Source: Nymphaea colorata
Taxonomy: Eukaryota; Streptophyta; Magnoliopsida; Nymphaeales; Nymphaeaceae
Reading direction: 5' to 3'
Length of the DNA stretch: 64,000 nt
Assembly (NCBI RefSeq): GCF_008831285.2
Contig: NC_045143.1
Coordinates: 744,001 to 808,000, forward strand
Positions 47,709-58,935 of this stretch are shown here, piece after piece. Numbering within the stretch: the first letter of the stretch is position 1; every line of letters starts with the position of its first letter. The translations under genes were made by a program, and so were the position numbers. A model generated the notes under the pieces. That model was not told the DNA's origin. It was given only the letters and a program-made list of their open reading frames with translations, and did not search any database.

Positions 47709-47738
47709 ATGGCTCTCCTAGGTTCGTCTTCTGCTTAG
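47709..47738 (+). promoter_or_regulatory. Short uORF before the CASP-like start
   Basis: ATG GCT CTC CTA followed by a TAG after nine codons, ending 16 bases before the presumed start at 47755. It sits in the same frame as the conserved body of the CASP-like protein. A longer upstream ATG frame begins at 47560. Confidence 0.5.
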
Positions 47739-47754
47739 CTACCCACTTCCGATG

Positions 47755-49161
47755 ATGAGATCGCCGGAGATCCTGAGGAATGGAGAGGCCCAGGCGAGCC
47801 CGAGCCCCAGGAGGAACAGGGAAGGAGGGGCGAGGAGGGGGCACCCCCGGGCTTCCACTCGACGGTGTCCCTCCAGAAGCTCAGGCGGTTCAACACGCTA
47901 GCTCTGGTCTTCAGGGTGGTCGCCTTCTGCTTCCTTCTAGCCTCCACCGTCTTCATGGCCATGGACTCCCACGCCTCTCCCAGCCCCCGCTGGTTCGACC
48001 ACCACGCCTTCAGGTTCCTCCCTCTCTCTCTTTGTAATTTGGGGTTGAAGGTTAAAAGTTCTGGGTCAAGCCTAGAACCCTCACGATATCCAGTTCCATC
48101 CCTTTCTCTGGCGGGTTGTAGTGTCTCTTTCTCGGAATCCGCTGAAGCTTCCCGGCCAAATCCGAGTCCCAGACGGCCCGACGGGGCTGATAATGGGGAA
48201 CCACAGCAAGCTAAAGAATTGATTCATCTGCTCAGACTGATCTTACCAGCGTGAAGTATGAACCATAGTTGTTCCGCTTGTATGATCTACTGAGTTCATA
48301 AGAAACTAGTAATCTGATCGTTGTTCTCGCCATGAACCGTATAGTTGGTAACTGGGTCAAGCGGCAATTCATAGTTTTCCCTGGTGTTTATTCACCGGGG
48401 TCAGAGCTCACGAAGGGTTTGCTGCCCGTTTATCGTAAATTAGGAAAGTTCTTTGTCATCGAAAGAAGATTTAAGTTTTGAGCTTAGCTTAGTCAGTGAG
48501 TTTGAAAGCTTACTCCTCAGAAACTCATTTGGCGTAGAACCCAGTGTGCTTGGATCTGGATCTGGGCACGGGCATGGACATGGACATTAATCTCATAAAC
48601 AATGGGGGACCCGCATCCACCAAACAGAGTCTCAGTTTTTCTGGATCCCTCTGTTGTTTCAGGTACTTGGTGGCTGTAAATTCCATCATTGCAGTGTACT
48701 CTTTCTTCGAGATGGGCGCGGCGCTATGGGAGATGCTCAACGGGAACACGCTCATGCCGGAGACCATCCAACTATGGTTCGACTTCACTCATGACCAGGC
48801 AAAGCTGGAACCCTTCAAAATACATGAATCTGAATCTTTTGTGTTTTCCTTTTATATGCTCGGCATTGGGGAATAGTTTCTGAAAAGTTTTTTTGTGGAT
48901 ACCACTGTTGCCCAGGCGTTTGCTTACCTACTTTTCTCGGCGAACTCCTCTGCGACAACGCTCACGCAGAACCTGAGGGGTGGGCAACTATGCAGCGGAT
49001 CGAGTGGTTCTTCTTGTGGAGGTTCGGACGCCTTCTGCATCCAATCCTACATCTCCATTGCCCTCGGCTTTGTAGCTTTCCTCTTCCTAGCTGCGTCCAC
49101 CGTGCTGTCCGGCTTCCGGCTTGCTTGCTTCATTACCACCGGCTCCCGGTTTCATGTATGA
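47755..49161 (+). pseudogene. CASPL4C1: CASP-like protein 4C gene with an apparent frameshift in exon 1
   Basis: Four-span plasma-membrane protein related to the Casparian strip scaffold proteins. Three exons: 47755-48013, 48663-48798 and 48916-49161. TM1 ([20 protein letters not shown]) has the conserved Arg, TM2 is [34 protein letters not shown] carries the conserved Asp of TM3, and TM4 is SIALGFVAFLFLAASTVLSG; the end is SRFHV. The start [11 protein letters not shown] closely resembles Arabidopsis CASPL4C1, and so does [14 protein letters not shown], but these two parts lie in different frames: the ATG frame must shift within about 47800-47850, a GC-rich stretch with G and C runs, consistent with one base missing. 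The body frame has no ATG of its own before TM1. It may be a sequencing error, so the gene could be functional. Intron 2 uses a GC donor (CAG|GCAAAG). Family call firm, pseudogene status open. Confidence 0.8.
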
Positions 49162-49781
49162 CCAAGGAAATGTGAACGGGAAAGAGAGGAACTTTATTGG
49201 GTACTTGTCTCCTCTGCGGATTTGCAATTTTGAGTTTTTCATTTTATTTGGTCTTCAGCCTATTCACTGACGATGGTGTTCCTTGGACACCCTTCATCTG
49301 TTCAATCTTGTGATGGTCCGATCGAACCGATCAAGTGCGGTAACATATCTTCACACAGTTTGTGGGCTTAATAAAAGTAATTTTTTCCAAACTGCACAAA
49401 TATGAACGTCCAGCGGACGCAGATACTACAAAACAACATTCGTGCTACATCCAAAACCAATCCAATGATTTTGGCAGAAACACAATAAAACTCTCTCTCT
49501 CTCTCTATCTCTAAAAGTAACATCTTCCAAACAACACAAATATGAACGTCAAACAACACCTAATCAAGCAAGACTATATTCAAAAACCAATCTGATGATT
49601 TTGGCAGAAACACGATAGAACTCCCTCTCGTTTTGACGATCTTGGCCTCCTCGTTTCCCCCCCACCGCCCTCTTTTTGGGCTGGCAGTCTTCAAGGTTGG
49701 CAGATCAAACTACCTTATCGTACTGGCAGACCAATGTCTCTCTCTCTCTCTCTCTCTCCACATCAGCCAAGCAAAGCGGTT
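49162..49781. other. Spacer between the convergent CASP-like and Argonaute genes
   Basis: About 620 bases holding both 3' UTRs. It contains a tandem duplication (49373-49503 and 49513-49629, offset 140) sharing CACAAATATGAACGTC and GATGATTTTGGCAGAAACAC-like blocks, and CT microsatellites at about 49493-49506 and 49737-49758, the latter close to the Argonaute stop codon. Confidence 0.7.
49373..49629. repeat. Tandem duplication, unit about 140 bases
   Basis: Two diverged copies, each running from AAAAGTAA through ACAAATATGAACGTC to ATGATTTTGGCAGAAACAC and a CTC-rich end. Confidence 0.85.
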
Positions 49782-52700
49782 TTAGCAGTAGAACATCTCT
49801 CTTTTAACATGTTCCATAAGACGGGGTAAGGGTCTAACACTTCTTCCCATCGACGCAGAACTTTCTGTAGAACTGTCCGATGAATCTGTGTCCAAATAAC
49901 ACCGTGCTCGGAACGCAAGCAAGTGTGCGTAGTAAGCTGGAGGAACTGCAGAGAGAAGAAAAAATGGAAACTGAACTATTGAGCATGCACATATCACCGA
50001 TCGACACATGCAGTAGTAATTACCAATAATATTGGATAATGGAATTTTAGATCACCACCGATCAATTGACTTGAAAAAAGAAGCTAAATTAGTGAAATGT
50101 CAACTAAAAATTTACATTGTGGATCAGAACTGGAGATCTTGAGGGTAAAATATGAACATGCAGAAGTACAAACCTATAGAAACTGATCTGGTGCATCGCG
50201 CATACCTGAAAAAGGCATTATAAACATTGGTTCAGTGAAAAAAGTTGTACTAAATGAATTGCATGATGAAAGCATAACGTAATTAAACGGAAGCCGACAA
50301 AAAACTGAAGATACATACGTGTAACACAAATTGTTCGTTAGCACTTGCAGTTGATCAGCTGAAAATCCATTTTCATCATAAAGGACATGGTAGTGGGTAG
50401 GGCGACTGGTGCCCTGAATGATAAAATCTAACGAACATTAAAAATACAGTGAAATATTATATATTCTAGTATTCGAGATATATTCACCTGAATTCCAGCA
50501 TGACTGCACAAGTAGAAATCAAATTCAGTCGGGTGACAGATTACGGTATCAACGACTGTACCTGAAGAAGAAATAAGTGTACAAATTTATGCATTCAATG
50601 ACCCATCACCCATCATGCGATAAAACTCAAAAAGAACTAGTTAACCAGACCACCAAATGTTTCCCGAGAACAAAGCCCCTCCCAGAAATTAGACAACAAT
50701 ACCTGGTAAAATGTTCCCACTTCTATCGGTGGAGTCACGACCCTTATTGGCAGGAAATAAACGTGTGTGGTGGCGCTTTTGAACAACTACAAAAGTGACA
50801 CGTGGTAGGTAACCCTCCTCGAGGGAGGCACAGGCCTGGGTTGATGTAGATTCATACTAATAGTTAATACAAACAAGGAAAAAGTTGCGAAACGGAGAAG
50901 TTTAGACAGAAATCACCTTACGAATTGCTTGCATTTCTTCCAGAAGAACTTCAGCAAACTGACCTTCACTTACACCATCTCTATCAAATTACCAACCAAA
51001 AAAAAAAAGAGGGAATATGAACCCAAGCTGAAGGGATACTCTTATACAATAACAGTTAACACATGGTTGGTTACCTGTAGAATAAGATTCGACCAGGTTT
51101 ATGCCCTGTTTCCCTCCGGAAAGAAATTAAGAGTTCTCTGATACAACGACTTAAAATCATTAAAATGTGCTGCTGCCTGTTGAAATTGCGAGGTATAAAT
51201 GAAGGGTGAAGAAGTTCTACCTAATCATGCCTCCAGCACCCTTCTCACTGACATTATAGAGATCGTCAATTATCTCTCTTCGATGAGCTTGGGCAGAAAA
51301 CAGGCCACGATATTTTGCAATCTGAGGCCAATCTTGGGAAGCAACAACCTACGCACATATTTTTACACTAAGCACATTATTCTTGACATGTTAGCCAGAC
51401 AGAATGGAAAAGCTATTCATATAAGAGTACAATCACTAGATGACCGTTGCATTAGCTACATTCGAAGCATAGAAGTGTGAGCTTCATATATGAAAAAATC
51501 AACATTGTAGCTGTAATTACAAATTAAATGAGATCATAAACCCTTACAGCTGCAATCGAAGGACTAGAATCCTCGCCAGGAGAGGGATGTGTCACGTCAG
51601 CACCAAATATTATGGTTGGATCATCAGTAACAATTGGCAACCTTCGCTGCAATGCATCAACAAGAACAGTATTTCTTCCACCAACCTGTTCACGGTAACA
51701 ATGCAGGTGGTCTATATCAGCAACTCACCTCTGAAATGCCTAAAAAAACAGTACAATAAATGCATAAAAGCGAAGTGGCTGAAGATAACAGAACCTTCAC
51801 ATTTATCTTTAAAGCAACATTCTCTAGGTACTGAGGACTAATCCTGAATGCATTTTTTGGTTTGCAGCACTGGGACACAATATCCAGTTCAGTTTCACAG
51901 AATCGTTTCAATTTCCCTGAGAAGATAAAAGAAGCAAAGTTCAATGGTCTAATTCTAGGAGTTGGATTTATATATGCGCTAAGCACACCTCACCATCAAT
52001 ACACATTCAAACATGCATACCGTAAAAGATCGAACTATTTTCTGGTAGGATCACAATCAACAATTGAAGCATTGCAGAATTCTTCCGGAGAATATTTTGT
52101 GCTTCATTATGAAGTTGGACAAGTGTTCTCTCCATTGTAGCAGGATTTTGTGAACGGAGAGGAATAACAGGTTTGTCTACAAAATTCTACAAGTGACAGA
52201 GAAATAAATCATTAACTTGAAGGGAGTTAGGGAGAACAAGATCTGTTATCAAGAGCCACAAAACTAAGTAGCACTGATAGCATACCATCCCAATATTTTT
52301 GCACATCTTAATTAGTTCCCCAGAAAATCTTTGGGCCGTTGCAGTATCCACCCTTGAGAAATTCACGCAAGCCCAATGTTGAACAGAGCCACCATTTATC
52401 ATTTTCTGCAAAAGAGTGCATTGTCTAAAACGTTCAAATGACAGTACATAGGCAAAAGCAACAGAAGCAATAGTGGCCTGTGCAGACACCTTTCCCAAGT
52501 TGCTATATAATAGCAATTTTACTTTATCAAACCCAAAATTTAAATTTAGCCTTGCAAACATAGACCAGAATAAAAGGCACAATCACATGGGAAGGATTGG
52601 CCGTGTTGATCACTTGCCAGCAGAATCTGATAACAAATTCTAGCTGCATTTAAGATTAACAATTCAAATTTAGAGAGTAAATCAGATAGAATAAGAAAAG

Positions 52701-55700
52701 GTCCCGACAATCACCTTCCGTATCATATTCCACTGTCCAACACTTGGCACACACTCCTTTTCATCTCCCAAGTCATGGTACTTTAACTGAAAAACAAAGA
52801 AATGTCCTACATATCTTAGTCACACTGTAACTCGTAAGTTTTAGAAAAGGATGGAAGACTAATAAAATTATAGAAGACAGCTCACACGGGGAGCCGGCAG
52901 CACTCGAGCAGGACAAGAAGCAAGTGAATTGGAGACCATGATGCCAAACTCCTTTGCATATTTATCATTCCCATAGTTGTTTGACGTAACAACCTGCAAA
53001 ATTTATGGAGCTCAACAATCAGCAAATCCTCTTCAGCAAAAAGGCGATAAAAAGTGCAACAAAAAATAACACTATGCTAATTAACCTTCAGAATATTGTT
53101 TTGCCTATCAGTAGGGCGTTGACATGTTGCCCTCAGCATAGCAGTGACTTGCTTCTCAGTTAATTTATGTGTGTATCTCTGTCCCTCGACTATCTTGCAA
53201 GTCTATCATCAATTATATCAGCCAAATCCAATTCTATTACTTCACATTATAAACAAAGACCAAGTGCTCAAGAAAATCCTAAGAATAAGACAAGATACCT
53301 CCATTGGCAGCCAGATTTGTTTTTTATTCCCAACAATTAGTGATGGCCACTCAACAAAATCAATGCACATTCGATACCTTTCCATGAAATACTGCACAAC
53401 GGTGGTTCTATGCCCTTGATCATCAGCAAAACTGGAGAGGCAAAATCAAAAGATGCTTCAATGCATAAAAAATGCAGCATCATCAAAATACAAAGCTCAT
53501 TGTGACCAACATTGAAAAGGCAGATGAAAAGTTGCAATAACAGGCCAGTGTAAGCCAATTGGTAAAAAGATGAAGCGATGATAAAATCTTAGAGCACAGC
53601 AAAGATTAAGAATGGCTCACCTCAAGTCTTTTGTCCTTTCTCGCGTTAAACCCTTAATGACATATCTCCTGTGATAATTTTCCCCGTAAGTCACTTCAAC
53701 TTTCACTTTTTTCAGAACCTTCTCAACCTGTCATGCTCAAAGATCAGCACAGGTGCATCTATATGTGTAGACATAGAAACACCCCACTTTCAGCCAGCCT
53801 GTTCACTCTTAAGCTTTTAAAATTAACAATTTAATTTTTGCTCATGTTGCAGAATATCTGTTGTAAGTTGTAACTGATAAGAAATTGCTCAAAAGGTATT
53901 AAATTAAGATGCAGGCATTATGTCACAAGAATTGAAACGTGATACCAACAAAGAAACCATATTTCCAAGAAATAAAAATGAATTAGTCCTGGTACATTGA
54001 GGATAAATGAAGAAGCCAACTAGTTCCAAAAAGTTCAAACTTCAAAGACAACAACAACACAAAACAACATGAAGCAGACATATCAACAAAAGTGAACGGC
54101 AGTTTGGAAACTTGGGTTTTTTAATGACTTTCTGAAAACCCAGTTTGCATATTTGGATGGCCAGGTAAAAACCAGGTTTTCACTATGGTGGCCAAGATTT
54201 TTCATTCTCATGTGAAAACACTGTTTTGTGAAAACCCAGTTTTCATAAAGCATCATTTTCTTGTCATCCCAAACATTTTCGGGAAAGTGGTTTTGAAGGA
54301 GGCAAAACCAGGTTTTGAAGTGGCATCCAAAAGCCCCTTAAATGTATTTATGATTTAACATACTACAACAGGACAATGAAGACCAAAAAACATTCCAACA
54401 CCTAAAGACTCTATAGCTTTCACACCGAAAGAGTGAAAAAAACATTAAAAACTTGCTCCCAGAGAAAGAGAGAAAGCTCCTAAACTGAATAATACAAGGA
54501 AATCAAAGCACTAAGTTGTGGAAGTTGGTCCTTGACATATTGCATCTATATTGATAAATTCAATATCTTAAATATGCATTAAATTCTTGGTCTTACACTC
54601 CTCAAATAGGCATAGACATGAAAACGGAACACCCAACAGATAAGCTCAGTAAAACATGACAGTTTAGACCAGAGATAAAAATGTAGAACATATTATATTC
54701 ACAATCTACATGTGAATAATGTTGAATGTAAGTTTTTTAATTATAACTCTGTTATATTATGTTTAAAACAAGCTGAAATAAAAAACATGTAACCGTTGGC
54801 AAATATTTAAGGAAAAAATAACAAACAAAATACCAAGAAAAACTACAAATAACCCCAAAAATGTGTATGAGACCTGTTTTAGATGATCAAGGTATAATTA
54901 CTTTGACAGGTACGAGAGGAGACATGCTACCTTCCTATGTTGGTCACTGGAAAATGGCCTTGAGGAGTCCACATAAAGATATTGTCGGACAAACTCGTTC
55001 ACCGGAATTGCCTCAAAATAGGGAGTTGCCGTCAGATCTGAAAGGAAGAACAGGAAATAATCAATTAATTGACAAAAGAAACGGCAAGAACAAGGAATAA
55101 CAAATTAATGCTGAAGTACAAACTAATTAATCAAAGAGAAAATATTACACAGAGGATTGGGTATTTATAGCTCCAAGATTACTAGTTTCTTTTGAAACAA
55201 GTAGATGATCAAATTGCTCAACGAAATTCATGTTTAAAGTATGTCTAATGCTCAAGCAGCGCATCCTAGCTGAACAGATCAAACCCCTCATGTAGTGGAC
55301 TGAATCTAAACAACACCAAACCTAGAGAATGTATGCAGCCAAAATATGCTATACGTCCAACTCAAATACCTGAAATGATATGCGCAGTCACAAAGGGCAC
55401 ACGTGCAAGTGCATATGTTGAAAAAGCATTTCTCAAAAAATGAGGCTGATGATGCAGTATACATACATCTTGCGCAGACATAAATACATATATATGTGTA
55501 CCTGTGCATGTGATGCCACAGGTGAGCCTACAGCCTACCAACGAACCATTTTCTAATCAAGCAAAAAAAAAAGTAATATACAAATGTTATATACCAAAAA
55601 TGCAAAGTAGAAATTATTGTGAGATTACGCTAATTAAACCATGGGTTCATGACTCAAGGTGACAACACCTGGCTGGGGTAAATTTATGATGTACGTAGGT

Positions 55701-58700
55701 GTTAACTGCACTTGACATAAACCAGTGCGATTGCCACACAGGTTGGAACGACCATAAAGAGTCTATACCACATTGCAAGTGCACAGGTTCTACATTTATA
55801 CAAATCAGCAACTACAGAATAATTGTATGTCTCCAAAGTGTGACTAATTTTTCATGTCTGTTTATCCCCAAGCTTCAGCCCCACTGAAGGTTAGTCTGTT
55901 ACATAGAAAGGAGCAAACATTTTGAAAAAAGTCATAGGGAAGATAGTTGCAAAATCCATTCTTAAAACAATCCATCAAGAGTACCTTGATGGACCTACAG
56001 TAAATCGCACCAAAGAATTTTCACCTATATTAAGGGATAGTCCCATATGAATGGGCCTGATACTCTGAAAATGTCCCCGCCAGCATGTTGTTCCTTCTCC
56101 GAGAACAGTTGCACCATCTCCATGAAAGAATGACCGACCAAACGGATGAAAACTGTAGCAAGAAACACATAAACAGCTTAGGTAGACACAATAAGAAGAG
56201 AAACACATAAACAGCTTAGGAAGACACAATAAGAAGAGAAACACATAAACAGCTTAGGTAGACACAAGAAGAAAAAGGAAAAAGAACTAACAATACAGAA
56301 AGCAAAGCAAAAGGATCTGCACGTAAAGGCGTCTGTCAGCAGTCTCATGACCATGAGCAATAAAATATCAAGGAAATTAAGAGCAGCCACATAAGTAACT
56401 CATAATTAGCATAAATAATTACTTTTCACAAGGGGATGATCTTAAGACGACGTCAAGCGCTTGAATTGCTTCCTGTGGTATATCTAGCTGCTGACCACTA
56501 AGAAACCTCATCAGATGATGGATATCAACAGTAGAAGCAAACTTTACTGCTACTTTGTAGTCTTTTTCTCTACTGTCAAAAAAAAAAAACAGCATTACCA
56601 GGAATTGATTCAGAAGACAAATCTTGGTTTGGTTGAATCGAATGGAAATTAGTAAATTTAAAATGGGTATCAATTCTTAAAAAAATAAATGAAAATTATT
56701 CAAAAAAATAACTAAAAAGAAGAAATTTGTTAAAAAAATATTTTTGTGAACTGCCAAGTGGCTCGCACAGGCCAATGCTGAAAATTACTGAAAGCTCATT
56801 GCAAATAGATAACTAAGATACATGTGTGTGTAAAGAAGTGGAAATACAAAGATAAATTTTGTTGCATTATAGATACATCTATGTCATACTTGTGTACATA
56901 TGTGCGAACCTAAACAAGCAAACATCATATTAAGATAAAAATTATCCCTATTTTATGTCTTTTTAGTATACTTTTGGTTCACTTGAAAGTTGAAACATGA
57001 GCAAAGATGACCAATAGCTATCCTTCACAGCTTTCAATCTACGCATGCGACCAGAGACAATTGCAAAGAACTGTGGAAATTCACCCAGATATTCGTTCTC
57101 CACTGGCAATTGCCCCATGGCGGATCCGTTTCAGACTAGTTTTGTACCGTCTTCCTATCAGTTTCTTTTCAGTTTTATTTAAAAGGAATTTCTAGCATTT
57201 GCTTCATGCCCTGTCTGGTCCTGGACTGACTTTTCCCGTGTTGCACATGCGATGGGCAGAAGTTTAGTAGATCAAGGATCATTTTGAATTTTTTACTGAA
57301 CGCGTCTTGTTCGATGCGTTAAAACTTTCTAATACAAAGGGAGTGATTATAAGTCACACACTCCCTCTCCCCTTGCTTCATTTCCCTGTTAAGTAGACAT
57401 ACAGCACGGTTTTCTTGTTTTAGCTTATTTGTTCTGCGGCTAAGAATGTTACCGTTGCTTTTTTCCTTTTTTCTCCCGTTGGTGTTTTCCCACAAACCTC
57501 GCATACAAGGCTCAAGTCGAGTGTCGTTAATATCAGCACGCATTGGGACCATTCGACGTATCGACCCATTCGACGGATCGGCCCACTCCCTGATTAATAT
57601 TTTTTTATTTGGTATCTTTTCATCAATTTTAAAATATTTTAAATCAATTTTTAGTGAAAAAGGGGACAGATCACGTCATTCAAACCGACGCATACTACGA
57701 AATACACCATAAACCGACACGAGGCCGATACCGATGCACACATTGGTAGATCGAACGAACACAAGCAGATCATGTTCATCGACACATTTTTTATTGAGCG
57801 AGTTATCGTCTTAACAAGCTTAAGATTACTATGAAAGCGGTGCAAAATCCTCGATCTAAAACATTTGAAAGCAGCAATTTTCCAAAGCGATGTAATAATC
57901 TCGAATGCTAAACAAAAAGAAAAAGTTAAGGCATACACATATAGTGGAGGAATTCCGCACAAGGTCTACTGTCCTTCCTCCTCGTCCAACAGCATAAAGT
58001 AAAAGTCCAAAAGGGAGGATGACGCCCCACGTTAGGAAAGAAAGGCAAAAGACAAAAGACGTGTGGAAAGGACGGAAGTAAGATACCTGGAAGGGGTGCC
58101 ATCGCCGTCGATGACTTTGACATCGAACTCTTTGGAGGAGAAAGGAAGCTTCCCGGCGGTGTATAGGCTCTTCCCGCCGTCGTAGGCAGGAAGGCGACCA
58201 CCCAGGCTGCTCTCTCGGTTCAACCTGACGAGCTCCGCTACCACCTTCCTCGATCTTCCCCTGGACGATATCTCCGGCCGGATCGAAACCTATCACAAAA
58301 AAGAAGAGAGAACTGAGTTTGTTCGCTTCAGGTGGTCGTTGTCAACAGAGAAGCAAATGGGGCTAGGCCTACGTCGTAGTGATAGATGACGATGTCCCTG
58401 CGCAAGTCCAGCTTGAAATGGTTAGCGAAGACCATATACGGCCTGCCGATCGTCCCCTTTCCAGGACGGCGAGGGGGCAGTAGCGCCTTCGATGACGACG
58501 GAGCAGAAGAGATCGCCGTCTTCTCCATTTGCTCAGCAAGCACCTCTGCAGCCACAGGAGGTGGCTGAGATGCAGCAACCGGCGGTGGCGGTGGCGCGGA
58601 AACCATCTGCCCAGACGTCAGTGACGGGACGTGAGTTGGGGGACGGGGCTGCTGGGGCTGGAAGGGAGGATTGGAAGGTCCTGCTGCACGGGGAGAGGGG

Positions 58701-58843
58701 ACGTAAGAGGTTGGCGGGGGCCGAGGCTGGGCAGGGCCGCCCGGAGCTTCCCCTTGCTCTCTCCCTCCTCCTCTCCCTCTCCTTCTCCCTCTTCCCCTGC
58801 CGGAAGATTCAGACATTTGGTCGCTCCGGCGACGTGGATCCAT
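49782..58843 (-). CDS. AGO5: Argonaute protein, AGO5/MEL1-like
   Basis: Small-RNA-guided slicer of the AGO1/5/10 clade; AGO5 and rice MEL1 act mainly in reproductive cells. 22 exons, 964 residues: 58373-58843, 58087-58289, 56423-56572, 56025-56152, 54931-55037, 53621-53727, 53299-53431, 53086-53202, 52886-52993, 52715-52786, 52286-52405, 52021-52186, 51795-51916, 51548-51685, 51221-51348, 51075-51137, 50917-50980, 50703-50835, 50488-50561, 50319-50413, 50174-50205, 49782-49945. Every phase agrees and no stop interrupts. Residues 14-31 are RG-rich, followed by a Pro-rich tail up to about 125. N domain: [35 protein letters not shown] spans about 330-450, MID about 510-640 ([20 protein letters not shown]), PIWI the rest. 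The catalytic tetrad is Asp698 (GADVTH), Glu739 (AHRRE), Asp779 ([10 protein letters not shown]) and His918 ([11 protein letters not shown]), with C-terminal EMFYC. AGO5 over AGO1 rests on [21 protein letters not shown] and [12 protein letters not shown]; moderately sure. Confidence 0.95.
54090..54345. mobile_element. Palindrome-rich miniature element in Argonaute intron 5
   Basis: AAAACCCAGTTT, AAAACCAGGTTTTC, AAAACCCAGTTTTC and AAAACCAGGTTTTG recur within 250 bases, with GGCAGTTTGGAAAC at one edge and GGCATCCAAAAGCCCC at the other. The outer ends pair only weakly, so the limits are approximate. The TTTGGATG.CA theme resembles the element at 34430-34693. Confidence 0.4.
56161..56272. repeat. 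38-base minisatellite, about 2.9 copies, in Argonaute intron 3
   Basis: Units start at 56161, 56199 and 56237, each with AGAAACACATAAACAGCTTA followed by GG(T/A)AGACACAA. On the coding strand the last copy supplies the pyrimidine-rich sequence before the exon 4 acceptor at 56153-56154. Confidence 0.93.
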
Positions 58844-58929
58844 CGAGCTGAACCACTCTCTGTCTCACACACACTCACTTCAGAGAAATCGCAGCCGTGT
58901 GTGCGAATGACAGAGAGGGACAAATCCCG

Positions 58930-58935
58930 TTTATA
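58930..58935 (-). promoter_or_regulatory. TATA box of the Argonaute gene
   Basis: TATAAA on the minus strand, 87 bases before the ATG at 58843; the sequence between is rich in GA/CT words, as expected of a leader. Confidence 0.6.

Noticed and set aside
47865-48254. 129-codon frame read as starting MSLQKL
   Set aside because: It begins with GTG, not ATG, and runs into intron 1. Only its first 49 codons are real CASP-like exon.
56161-56272. Three regularly spaced repeats considered as a CRISPR-like array
   Set aside because: The units are contiguous with no variable spacers and lie in an intron of a plant gene; it is a minisatellite.
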